Below the pieces are notes generated by a model. That model did no database searches and was not told the DNA's origin. It saw only the letters and a program-made list of their open reading frames with translations. From Lottia gigantea (lineage: Eukaryota > Mollusca > Gastropoda > Lottiidae): a stretch of 64,000 bases of DNA. This document shows positions 24,757 to 36,018 of this stretch, piece after piece. Position numbers and translations under genes: made by a program. The stretch spans positions 124,001 to 188,000 of the forward strand of contig NW_008709715.1 in NCBI RefSeq assembly GCF_000327385.1, given 5' to 3'. Position 1 is the first letter of the stretch. Each line of letters starts with the position of its first letter.

Positions 24757-25219
24757 ATTAAACTGATACCAAGCATCGCTAAAACATTTGGTTTCAAAAC
24801 ATTATATAGGCATAAGCAACGTTCATTTGCTACAACCAATGTATTGCCAAAATATTATTTTAGATTTCGAGTTTCGTTGCAGTTCGGATCGTTAGTACTT
24901 GGGTTGTTTATTCTGAAATTAAAGGAACCACTGTCTAATTTTAACGTCGGTCGGGTAATTGGAGTGGTGCATATTATATAGAAGCTATGCCTCTATGATA
25001 AACTATACATTTGAAAACATTGTTTCTATGTTTGATGCACTGTATTCAAGGCAATATTTTCAAATATGCTTGCCACAATACTGTCTTTAAGTTGGACAGA
25101 TATAGAGGGAAATTAAAAGACAACACGGTTTAAAAACATATTTATATTTCAATTTAGTATTGTGACACTCTTTGAACATTGATAAAATAATAATCGCCCC
25201 CAATTGACACCAGCATTAA

Positions 25220-28200
25220 TCAGCAGCCACCGTATAAAACCTGGAACCAAGCACATCTTTTGAAACCAAACTGAAACGACTGCGCTAGGTCAGAATTTAA
25301 ATTTGCAGAAGGCGCATTTCGCAAATTGTCTCTCTGTGAGACAGTAGATTTTCTTTGAGGATTGAAATTCTGCTGATTTCGTGCAGTATTAACAGGTTTT
25401 ATTTGTAATGGCCTGTTTCTTCGGAAAGAGTTATTCCGATTACCGGAGCTTCTCTGTGCCGATGAATCGGTGAACGTTCGGCGAGTGTTACCACGTGGAG
25501 GTGCTCGACATATACTTCCACATCCCGAAACGTGACAACAGATAAAGTTCCCAGCACAGTCATTATCAGTATAGCATCTCAATCTCATGCTGCAAAGAAA
25601 TATCGGGGGTTTGTCAACTGGACATACTCCTGATTTTCTGTTCTGATTCTGTTTGCTGTCTATTGTGATACATGACTTTCCACAGCCATTGTAACAGCAT
25701 CTTTGATCACCACCACAATCAGTATCGTCTTCACAATCTTTATTACAGTTTGCAAATGGATTGGGTAAGGGGCAGGCTATGTGTGTCTTTTCTCTTGATG
25801 CTGAAAGATACCAATTGCACACAGATACATTAAGGTTAAAGGATACTGCCTCTTAGAATGGACATAACATGTAAAGTCTCACACTTGGTCAATAAGGTAC
25901 CATGACTAAAGAGTAGAATCTCTATATAAGACGAAAACGTTTCTAGGCACTTTTAATAATTACTTAGTTTAATGAATTAATACTTAGTTTCACGGATTTA
26001 TCGAATTATAGAGGGATTCTGTATAGTTTTGATACCAGGAAAGTTCACTGACTTACTGATAAAGACTCATTTTGGCTAAGTTTCAAAGAATTGAAAGATC
26101 CTAGTGCTTTCTGGCCATGCGCTAACTGTAACGGATCATTAGGTTTATCTATCAAAAGCAAAAAACAGAAAGAAAATTGAGAGTATTTTACGCGTCATAT
26201 AACATATAAAATATGTATACTATAATTTGTCTTGATTATATTTTTCCGGGTGACCTATTTGTCTTGTCTAACATATTGTAGGTTAAATATTTACAAAGAT
26301 TTACACAACGTTTAGCATTCATATATGTTCATTACTTTTATCTCTTTTCCATCAGTCTTATGAATGAACACTCGGTGAAAGGTGGTAAGACGTAAAGCAT
26401 CTTTAGTTTATATCAACCTTAAATCTATAGATGGATTTTGGTCACGATATCTCGACTGTGGACTCCTAATATTTAAAAATGACCATAGCTGCTCAGGGTC
26501 TTTAGAAATTTAGTTTAAGGAGAGAGATTTTCAGTTCATAATAAGGGTCTGTATTATCTGTAGTATTCTTATATTAAAAATCAATATCATTTTGAATCTC
26601 TATGGTATGCCAGGCAAAATTAGATTCATAAATACCTTTGGTCGGACAAGTAGCAATGTGAAAGTAAAAGAGAAAAAAGGGATTTTGTATATTGCCCTAC
26701 CTTTAGCCAGAACCTGAGTTTGGTGTTTGTTCTGGCCCTTGTCTTGTTTCCAGCAACAGACATTATCGTTGACATGACAGAAAGTCTGACCAGGACATTG
26801 CTGATTACCAGAACAATGGTATGGTGTTTCATCATCCTTTATTAACATGTTACCATATGGGCAGTGACTCTTTAACTTATTTCTTTCTATATCAAAAATA
26901 ATCAAGGGGGTAAACGTCTATTCATAGTGTCTTACTGGAACTGTTGCAGCCGATTGTATCTTTACTTCAAGCTGGCAACTGGTTGGTAGTGGATTGATTG
27001 ATCAAATTATCTCAGATGTTGCGAGTTGCAGTCGCTGAAAATCAAGCGTAACCAGTACATCTGTAAGTTGACTTATCCTTACTTCGAGGGATTTTCAATT
27101 AAAGTAAGAAGATATAACCTACCCAGACATCGATCTCTGTAAGAACAATTTCCATTACGACATCTAAGAGCAACAGGATAACAAATCTCTGTTATTCCGC
27201 ACTTCGAGTTCTGTAAACAGAGAAATAATCAGTTTTACAACGACTTTATTCATTTATGATATCGCAGTGGTGGAGAGCAATATTTATACAACACAATAAA
27301 CAGTATTAGACAGTAGACACGAGGACTCGAAATGGTTTAGAAAATGTGTTTCGGAAGAGTGGGCACATCCTGCCTTGCTAACAACACACAAAATAGTGTT
27401 ATTGTAGAGGGGCTCAACAGCTTCAAGTAGATAGGTTGAAGGACACCAGGTAAATCAGCCTATTTCTTTATAATAAATATACAATCTAGACAATACAATC
27501 CATGCAGATTCTACAAAAATTCGGCCAAGTTTCTTGTGGAACTTATATTGAATTTGTCAGATAGGCCTACCACATAAAAAACAATCGGCTAAATCGTAGC
27601 AACGACATAGTAATTCCATCTAGAATGAGTCTGTAATTTAAGACGATTCAGACGAAATGTGGTAAGGGTAACACAAGTTTGTTTTTAAACAATGACCTTT
27701 ATTAGGATATATTTTGTTTCAAATAAAACGTCCAGGAAGCGTTGAACTTGAGTTAAAATTGCACAATTTATTCAAGGGAAATAACAATCTTAACTATTTT
27801 CTATCTCAACAAAGGAGGCTCAGTAAAACAAATATACGTGAACTCTCCATACGCTAGCAGGATACATAATCCAAATTATTCAAATGCATTCCCCAGGATA
27901 GTAAAAGAAAACTTTACATATCGTAATGAAATGAAATGGTCTTTAATGAAATCATTTTTTCTGCGATGCTTATTGGGCTGATGAAGACAGGCAACGCAAG
28001 AATTCTGCGAGTGGAAAACTTCAGTAATGACAGTGGCATTCCCTTACTATTTCTCGATTTCCAAATGTAAACGATTTTTATTGATGCCCACAATTATAAT
28101 TTACGAGAATACTTACATTGCATGGGTAATCTAATGTATAACTTCTGCATATAAGCAGCATTATTATTGCCTAAAATTAAAGTTCCATGTGTTTACTTAT

Positions 28201-28559
28201 ATCATCACAGACGGACCCCATACGAAACATTTGCGATTTACCAAACCTTTGCAGTTAACAACTGTTATCTGTAATCAACTGTGTTCAATGTAGAACTTTG
28301 TCTTTTTCATTGAGTTAAATATGAAGAAGTGTGCATCTTAACCTGGAGATGATTTGCAAAACCGTTTCAAAGAACTAACTATGATATGCAGCCATTTGAA
28401 GATGTAATATTCGATTCGCATGCCCTTTACTCCAGAACCTACGTAATTGGATATTGCAACTGCTTCTGGGAGCAGAATCACAATCTGGTGCTCTGTAGAT
28501 TTCTTGCGTAAGTATAATTAAGGAAAGCTTTTTACCTTAGTGAAAGTATATTCCAACAT
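25220..28559 (-). CDS. Gene D: secreted protein with two WAP domains
   Basis: Five coding exons on the minus strand: 28559-28536, 28170-28117, 27210-27123, 26886-26701, 25800-25220. Total 310 aa. Exon 1 (MLEYTFTK) is the least certain, chosen because it keeps phase 0 before the hydrophobic exon AIIMLLICRS. Residues 27-55 are a diverged cysteine module (CGITEIC ... NC ... RC). Residues 64-100 are a lustrin-type domain (CPYG ... QQCPGQTFC ... VCC). WAP domains lie at about 125-163 and 173-218, each with eight cysteines. The last 90 residues are a basic tail rich in Asn, Arg, Gln and Ser that no other cluster member has. Confidence 0.8.
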
Positions 28560-29799
28560 TCTGAAATTTGATAGTTGATTTGACTGGAGTTGTTTTAAAA
28601 GTAAATTAGTAGGTTAAAATGTGTCAATGTTTGGTTATCATTTGTTTGCGGAAGTAGAACTAGTAAAGAACAACAGTAATTGGCTGCTTCATTCATTTAA
28701 CCCTTTCCTACCGAATCACTAACTTTGTACACATTGTATATTTGATGTGTTAATACATAGGTAATGTAACAAAGTAAATATAGGTTAATGAATGGGTGCG
28801 ATGTGTGATGATAATTTACATAACATTTGCACTTACCACTTCTGAAGCTAATTCTAGAATTGTATCCTGTTTGACAATATTTAGTCAGAATAGCTTATGG
28901 TAGAATCGCTAAATGTTTACTAGATTCTCCGGAGTTAGAATATTATATAATTCTTAAAGGGATTATAAAGAGGTTTCTTAAACCTTTTATGTGTATGGGA
29001 TATCGATTTGCACCATTCCAATTATCAGTCATTATCAATTTTCTGTGGTTCCTGCAATTGCTATTGATATATATAAGGATCTTTGGGATACGACGACATA
29101 AAACGCATAGTTTTAGTTGAATTGCATGAACCACAGACTTCTGGTTAACAATTGGAATGGCGGACATCGATGCCAGCAGTGACCCCCACATACGTTTTTA
29201 AACCTCTTGATAATCCCTTTAGGAGAGATTAGGGTGGCTGAAAGGTAACATTTTCTATCCAACAGAAGGCACTGGAAGAAAGGTTTTAGGTATATATAAG
29301 TATGTAACACTGTTGCTCTGAGCTCCGATAGTGTGTTTTGATGATTTTCCAGTTGATGTAAATGTAATTGACGACTAGATAAGTCTCGACTCAATAGAGG
29401 GTAGTGTCCAACCCTTTCCCCACAATATATAATACCGCGGTTTCTTAAGTCTCATCTCAGTTGATCTTTAAAATGGGTTATTCCCCTTTATTTAAAATCG
29501 AGTAAAATTCATGGACAATGAAGTGTAAATTTGTGGGGGCGCATTTAATTGAGAACTCGTTGTGACTCGTTTAACATATTAAGCGGATAAAATGAGGGTG
29601 AAGTTAGTTCAGTTATTTTGAAAAATGTTTCCGAAACGCAGCAGTGGTTAATTTCAGAAAGCTAATTGCTTCGTGCGTTTATCAATAATAGATTTACAGA
29701 TTCCGTAATATTGAATGATATTACCCTATGTATAAGCATATTGACAAGAATGATAACAAATCAATAATTATGTCAACATGATGAAACACATCTTTAAAT
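28560..29799. other. Spacer between genes D and E
   Basis: No supported gene. It contains one full MITE of family 1 (28954-29222). The 3' flank of gene E shows no clear AATAAA. Confidence 0.55.
28954..29222. mobile_element. MITE family 1, full copy
   Basis: About 269 bp. TTAAAGGGATTATAAAGAGG at the left mirrors CCTCTTGATAATCCCTTTA at the right. The inner phrase CTGTGGTTCCTGCAATTG mirrors AATTGCATGAACCACAGAC. It matches the copy at 13946-14265. Confidence 0.75.
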
Positions 29800-32700
29800 T
29801 CACTGATACCATTTATTTTTCCATTCATATAACCATTTATCAACAAAGAGTTGACTTTTCCTAGGATTCGAACATATGTAGCCACACTGTTCACTAAAAC
29901 AACATTTTCTAATTCCAAAACAATCACTATCTTTGGTACATTGTTCTTTTTCACTACACTCAATATAACGTATGGATTTCTCGGCTGGGCAATACCCTGG
30001 TCGAATGGACGCTTTAGTTTTAAATGATGTCATAGCTAGTGAAACCTCTTGTGCTGACATACAAACATGGCCGCAACCATTACTACAACATCGTTCATGG
30101 GGCTTACAGTCGGATTCAAACGTACAAACGTCCACACATAAACCAAATGGAGATTCTGTCGGTATCGGACATGCAAATTTCGGTCTTGGTGCTTCTGCTT
30201 CTAAACACATATGACCACAACCAGTATTGCAGCACTTCAAACCATCTAAACATTCTGAATCGCTACTACATTGATCAACACAGGCACCAATAGAAAATGG
30301 TGGTGGTATTAGAGGACAAATACCATCATAAGTTAATGTATCTGATGAGGGTTTATCTTGGTAATCTGAAAGATAAAATGGGTATTCCATCAAGACTATA
30401 TGAAAGTGTATAAATTCCATGATAATGAACATTAAAATGATCTGATCTATGTGTACCTTTGTCTGAAATCAGACTATCAGTTATGAAGTGAAACATCACT
30501 AGAAATTCTGACACTTCAGTAAGCAAACACCTGCAGTAAGCGGTCAAATTAAAGAATTCCTCTAAGTGCATGCTTAATACAAGTATTGTATTTTATATCT
30601 TTTCCAATAACGCAGCCTACATCATTTCAACACGACAATCAGAGGAAAAGTTTTTTAAAGAGTTGTATTCCCATGTCCACCTTTTGTGATTTTATCACAT
30701 TTTACTAGTATTTACTCAATGACGGACCAGATCAGTTATTTTTTGACATCTGAAAGGAAATTAACTACAACAAATCATTACGTAGCAAAACTTAAAAGAA
30801 TTATGACTAAATGTGGAAGTTATTAGATATTTTTATTACACCAAAAACATACGATGTGTCAGATGTATACAATAATGAATATTATGTGTTGTTTTTTGTT
30901 AGGAAATAATACCCTTGAATTTGACATTTGTATGTGAAATTGCAAATCTTGTTTAAAAATGGGATTAAAACACGAGTTTATAATCCATCAATTTGTACAT
31001 TTGACATTTATGTAACTACCACCTTTATTGAATTGTGATAATAGGAAGATACTACGATGGTTAAAATACATTTATATAAATGAATTATATTAAATAATAT
31101 TTAATGTGTGACAAATTTCATGTTTTATTAATTGCAGTGAGGATCAAAAAGAAATCCACAAACATATCTTACTTTCCAAACTATCGGACAGGTGTGCCAT
31201 TTTGGGAGGTTGATTTGAGTCTTGAATATATGAAAATAATCTTCAGACGTGCTAGAAATGTACGAAAATCGCATAGTTCCTTTAAAAATACTTCAAACTA
31301 GGAATTTTACTCACTATTTCTATATGTGTCTTTTCTATATATCACAGAGTATCTTTAAATGACGAGTCGTTATTAACATTCAAACGCGGATAATTCTGGA
31401 TGCATATGGATTGAAGGCTCAAATTTCGACGAACACTATCAGTGATTGGCTAAGCTAAAAAAAATCACGTTTCTGAGATTGTGGTATGATTGGTCAAAAA
31501 GAATGGTACCCCTGTCCCTTTAAACAAACAAAGACATTACATGCTAATTGTAAGCTTAGCCTAAAGCACATTGGCGGAGCCAGGTTGACGCCCGAGAGGG
31601 GGCGAAATATCTGAGGTTGCCCGAACTTTTAACCTAGTTATGAGAGTCATGCCCGAAAAAGTTGCTTTGGCTTCGCTTTGGCTTACGTTTTTGGTAAATG
31701 CCGTTTTGGATATTTTTTATTTTAATTAGGCTATGTGATGTTTACAGTGTCTATGTAGCTTGACAGGTACGTGCTACTGGTTTTCCCTTTTGTTGAACAG
31801 AAACAAAAACGGAAGAAAACAGGAACAAATCTAAAGTAAGATTGTTGTTATTGTTATTGACAAACAACTATATTGTACACTTACCGTATTCAGGATGTTT
31901 ACTCCAACAGCAAACAGCAAATTTATCCATAGGGTCTGCTATACATCTTGTAAACCGTGGACAAATACGACTATTGACACCACGACCACAGTAGAATGGC
32001 CTTCCATTCATTTGTAACATAGATTTACCAAATGGACAAGGGTCAAACAAAGTACTACTTTCATCTAAAAATAAAATTAACGTAATTCTTAAATTTATAT
32101 TGTCTAAATAATAATAATAAGGTGATAGAAATCGCATGTGATCGCATGTGCATCTTTATTGTTGAAATCCTTACCAAAACGGGACATCTAATTTATTAAA
32201 TCTGATTTCGGGGAAGGGAGGGTTTGATTCTCCCAAATGTACAGGCCTAGGGTGGAGCAGACACTTTATTTAGAAATTAGGATTAAGGGTCTTGATATTG
32301 GGTTTTCTTCTGTTCTTATTCTGATCTGAAATTAGAAAAAATAACTCGCCCGATGGGCGAGAAGTATAGTATCTGTTATGTACTGATTGTTTTTAGTTTA
32401 CTATGAACAATATTATCATTTAAGTTCTTATTTTTTNNNNNNNNNNNNNNNNNNNNNNNNNNNNNNNNNNNNNNNNNNNNNNNNNNNNNNNNNNNNNNNN
32501 NNNNNNNNNNNNNNNNNNNNNNNNNNNNNNNNCATATTGTTTGGGGCATTTCTTGCATGAAATTAAATATATTACATTCGAATGTTCACATGTTAGATGT
32601 TCCTGGATCGGGTACCTTTTATTCGTAGAGTTGCTTACAAAATAATGAGTTTCTGATATAAAGGGACATGTTTTGCATCTACTGGACAAACATGGAGCAC

Positions 32701-34097
32701 TTCTTAAACCTGGAGGTACTTCGGCATAAAGTCTGTTTTTAGCTGCTATCTGTGCTAAGGTGGAATTTTTTATGTTTCGTAAAAATCGTTTAGAGTACCC
32801 ACGCTCTTTCAGTTTTGAGAAAACAATCGTACAGGCTTGGTTGAAATCAGAAGATCTTGTACAAATTCGATGAAATCGTAAAACTTGTGACTTAATTATA
32901 CCAGAAAAGGTATGTTTTGGGTGAAAGGAGCTCTTGTGCAAGAGTTGATGAGTATCAGTTTCTTTGAAATACACTTTAATATCCAGTTTATTTGTTTCTG
33001 CTATGGAATCTCCCTTAAAGACTGTGGTATCGAGAAAGTCTATGCTTTTGTCACTCACGTTTGCGGTTAGTTTGATAGAAGGATGGTGGTTGTTGAGAAT
33101 TTCAAAGAATTCCCAAAACTGTTCGATAGAATAAGTCCAAACCATAAAAATGTCATCCAAAATAAAATCAGATATGTAATTAAAATACAACTGACTGATA
33201 CATCTAGCTCTAAGAAGACAGGGCTGTCTGATACAATTAGATATTATTAAAATACAACTTGCTGATACTTCTAGCTATAAGAGGACAGGATTGTCTGATA
33301 CAGTTGGATGATATATTTTTAAAATACAACTTACTAATATTGACAGATACAGTTGTCGGATACAATCAGATTTGATTGGAATACAACTAACTAATACTTC
33401 TAGCTATAAGAAATCATGGTTGTCTAATACAATTGGATATATTATTAAAATACAACTTACTTATACATCTAGCTAAAGGAGGTCATGGTTGTCTAATACA
33501 ATTACAACATATTATTAAAATACAACTTACTAATACATCTAGCTATAAGTGGACAGGGCTGTCGCATGCAATTAGATTCCACGGTACGACATGTTAATCC
33601 TTTGGCACATTTTGCCATCTGAAAATATTGTAATGATATTCCTTATACTATTAATTTGTTGCAATAAAGTAAATTAATTATTTCTAAGTTTAAATCAAAA
33701 AGATGAACATCTGATTTTGTAAATTCGATGAAAAAAAAAACAATTTTAATCAGCAATAGAATCGTTTGGTCGAAGAAAGGGCGCAGCGTTCTAAGATTTG
33801 ATTATATGAAATTTTGAAAATTTATCGTTTGCGAGTATGTTTTCCTACCATTTGTGTTATTTCTTCATTTTGTTTCTATTTTTTTCTTAGAAAACATTAG
33901 AAAAGGTACTTACCGAACAAGGATACACTTCAGCAGCAGCACCATACAATATCAGCAACTGTAATGTTAGTAAGTTACATTAATCGTTAGAATCCAACAG
34001 CGTCATATTAATGATGTATCGATACATTACTGAAAAATACATAGCTGCAAAGGATAATTATAACATAAAAACTTACAAAAATAAAGATTAGACACAT
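29800..34097 (-). CDS. Gene E: secreted protein with three WAP domains
   Basis: Five coding exons on the minus strand: 34097-34077, 33958-33914, 33618-33531, 32064-31885, 30365-29800. Total 299 aa. The signal peptide (MCLIFIFLLILYGAAAEV) is split after residue 7. Residues 23-51 are the CAKGLTC ... QPC ... ARC module. Residues 61-104 are a lustrin-type domain (CPFGKS ... CPRFTRC ... VCC). Three WAP domains follow at about 125-169, 170-215 and 232-279, each with eight cysteines. Three WAPs recall perlwapin of abalone nacre, but the lustrin domain sets it apart. The intron after exon 3 holds a minisatellite, a retroelement piece and an assembly gap, so hidden exons there cannot be excluded; the phases join without any. 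Confidence 0.85.
31178..31526 (-). mobile_element. MITE family 3, full copy in gene E intron
   Basis: About 350 bp. The left end GGACAGGTGTGCCATTTT mirrors the right end (GGTACCCCTGTCCCTTT). Shared interior phrases with 36250-36607: CTAGAAATGTACGAAAATCG, TTTCTATATATCACAGA and TTCTGAGA...TATGATTGGTCAAAAA. No ORF of note. Confidence 0.7.
32345..32361. other. Perfect 7-bp hairpin next to the gap
   Basis: CTCGCCC, loop GAT, GGGCGAG. It lies beyond the gap, on the 3' side of the retroelement piece, and may be part of that element's 3' end. I could not fit a hammerhead ribozyme core around it. Confidence 0.4.
32437..32532. other. Assembly gap
   Basis: Ninety-six N bases inside the Penelope-like element. 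Confidence 1.
32437..33186 (-). mobile_element. Penelope-like retroelement, 5'-truncated piece
   Basis: The minus-strand frame encodes the C-terminal part of a Penelope-like reverse transcriptase: DDIFMVW, then IDFLDTTVF, the TDTHQLLH motif, HPKHTFSGI, LRFHRIC and SDFNQAC. A cysteine stretch (CKTCPF, then NVIYLISCKKCPKQY) follows, where these elements lead into a GIY-YIG endonuclease. The assembly gap begins at that point, so the endonuclease is not visible. The 5' part of the element is missing and its edge abuts the minisatellite at 33182. It is a fragment in an intron of gene E. Confidence 0.75.
33182..33590 (-). repeat. 68-bp minisatellite carrying a splice donor
   Basis: Six imperfect units of about 58-72 bp; AAAATACAAC-type starts fall at 33182, 33249, 33321, about 33379, 33447 and 33517. 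The proximal unit covers the last 60 nt of gene E exon 3 and its donor. Each intronic unit copies that exon end (CTGTCCTCTTATAGCTAGA) and a donor-like site: GTAAGTTG in two, GTTAGT, GTCAGT and GCAAGT in others. Confidence 0.85.
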
Positions 34098-36018
34098 CGT
34101 CAGTAGAAAAATTGTTCGATGAATATTTATTTTAGACGTAAGTGAAGTCTCTCACAATAATACACAGTAACATGTCTAAATGTTTAATAATTGGTAATCG
34201 ATAGTTTAAATCTACCAAACACCAGGTATATTTCCCTGTCTCTATCATCCCTGTCAAAACTCATTAAGAGAAGAAAACACCGTACAACCTAGCTCCATTG
34301 TCACGAACATTATGTTAAAGGAAACAAATGGACAGAGCTTACGTGATCAACACTGACTTTTCTCTTCTTTGATAAAGTTTGACTTCATATACCCTTCTCG
34401 AGAACATTCACTTGGTAAAAATAACTAGTTAAATATGACATAAGCTTACACCGATATAACATCACTTCTAGATTCCACAAGTATCAAATGTTTCAAAGCT
34501 TTGTTTATTGTTTTAGATAATAGGAAAATAAAATTGCGTTTTTATGGTTGAGTCATCAAAAATGAATATTCAAAATCTTTTTTCTTAGGCAAAATCGACG
34601 ATCAAATAATATTATTTCCAATAACAATACTAGTTTTTAACTGTAACATAAGGTCAATGTTAGTTCTTTGATGAAGGTTTTCAGCTGGCTTGGTTGTCTG
34701 GTGTTTAATATTCAACGCAATTTATGAAATGAGAAATTATATTTGTCTGCATTTCTTTGAAATGATGCTACCTTCATCAGATAAATTAAAAGTGAGTCCC
34801 ACTATTCAAGTCTATTTCTCCTTTATACCCTCCATGCGAGGCTTTCGCAATGACGCTAATACAGCGCTTCCGCATTTGTAATCAAAACCCCGACAGTTGC
34901 CCCATTAAGTCTATTGTAACCCCAATTCCCAGAGGCTGCTGCTGCCACTGTTTCTGTGTCTGTGTCTTTTAATTAGTTGTACAACAAACAATAAGATAGT
35001 AAGCCAGTAAGATGGAATAACTCATTACAAGAGAGCGTTTCACCCAATCTTTATGCAAGACTGAATTGATATTCAATATCATGAGGTAGTGTTTATTGGT
35101 GTGTGAATGATTTCAAGATCGACATCAGGTGTCAATTAGTCGAAAACATATGATGAATGAATAACGTTAAGATCCCTCCATTTTACTATGAAATAATATA
35201 TAGCTATTATACTAAATGGAGAAGGGCTTGAATTTCCATCTTAGGCCATATATTAAAATGATCGACGAGACGGATTCTATTATCTAGTTGTAAACAGAAA
35301 ATTTGTTCATTAGACACGTAAAGGGTGTGGGTGTTTAGCAAAAGACTGAATCTTTCGTCGAACTAGGCGGTGGCAATCTGTTATAATGACTTGCATAGTC
35401 CCTGTTACACCTGAAATGAACCAATACATATGAAACATGGTGATACAATCCGTTATAAATCATAATTTGACACACCTTGACATCCTTTTTGTGTCAAATT
35501 TTGCAATACTTTGCATCAAATCATAGTTTTCTGTTCTAAATGGTCAATATTTTGCTTAGTTATTATTAGTAAATTCTTTATCTTATATAGTTTGTAGGTC
35601 GAGTTAGTAACATTAGGGTAACAAACCGGTTTTCCTTGCAATCGATATAGGAGATATCTTGAGATGCAGACTGTGCACCCTAATGTTTTTACAGCGTAGT
35701 CCTCGATGCACACCACATTGCTCGTCTTTATTAACCAAATCAAAAGCAAAAATCTTGGGCGTATAATTTCACTTCATAAATTCGCTATAAAGGGCTGGTT
35801 TGGTTATGGTTTGTAAATAAAGCCTACCTTCTCGGTGCAGGATATTATAAAATTTGTGCATTTCATTTTTGCCCCATTAAACATATTTCAAATTTAGGTT
35901 ATACAATATCAAATGATATTTTTTTACATTAACCTAGTTGATGGTTCACTTGTTTTACTGAACTGTGTTTTATCTATATTTTAAATTTTGAATCTATCGG
36001 AAAGTTTGATCAGACAAG
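34098..36018. other. Spacer between gene E and the membrane-protein pair
   Basis: No supported gene, RNA or transposon. Short ORFs (for example near 34690 and 35516) have no domain. It holds the promoters of two divergent genes (E on -, the membrane protein on +), without a clear TATA box for either. Confidence 0.5.

Larger units (their letters stand above)
23983..25219. other. Spacer between genes C and D
   Basis: Holds the gene C promoter and one orphan signal-peptide ORF (separate entry). Otherwise no feature recognised. No AATAAA is seen directly past the gene D stop. Confidence 0.5.

Noticed and set aside
26050-26150. Possible extra exon of gene D on the minus strand (open frame between an AG and a GTAAGT)
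   Set aside because: It enters in phase 1 but leaves in phase 0, so inclusion would shift the WAP exon out of frame; direct splicing 26701 to 25800 works.
32300-32400. Hammerhead ribozyme next to the Penelope-like piece
   Set aside because: A hairpin is present but the conserved CTGATGA and GAAA core could not be placed around it.
33182-33590. CRISPR-like regular array
   Set aside because: Unit length varies, spacers are not unique and the host is an animal; it is a minisatellite.
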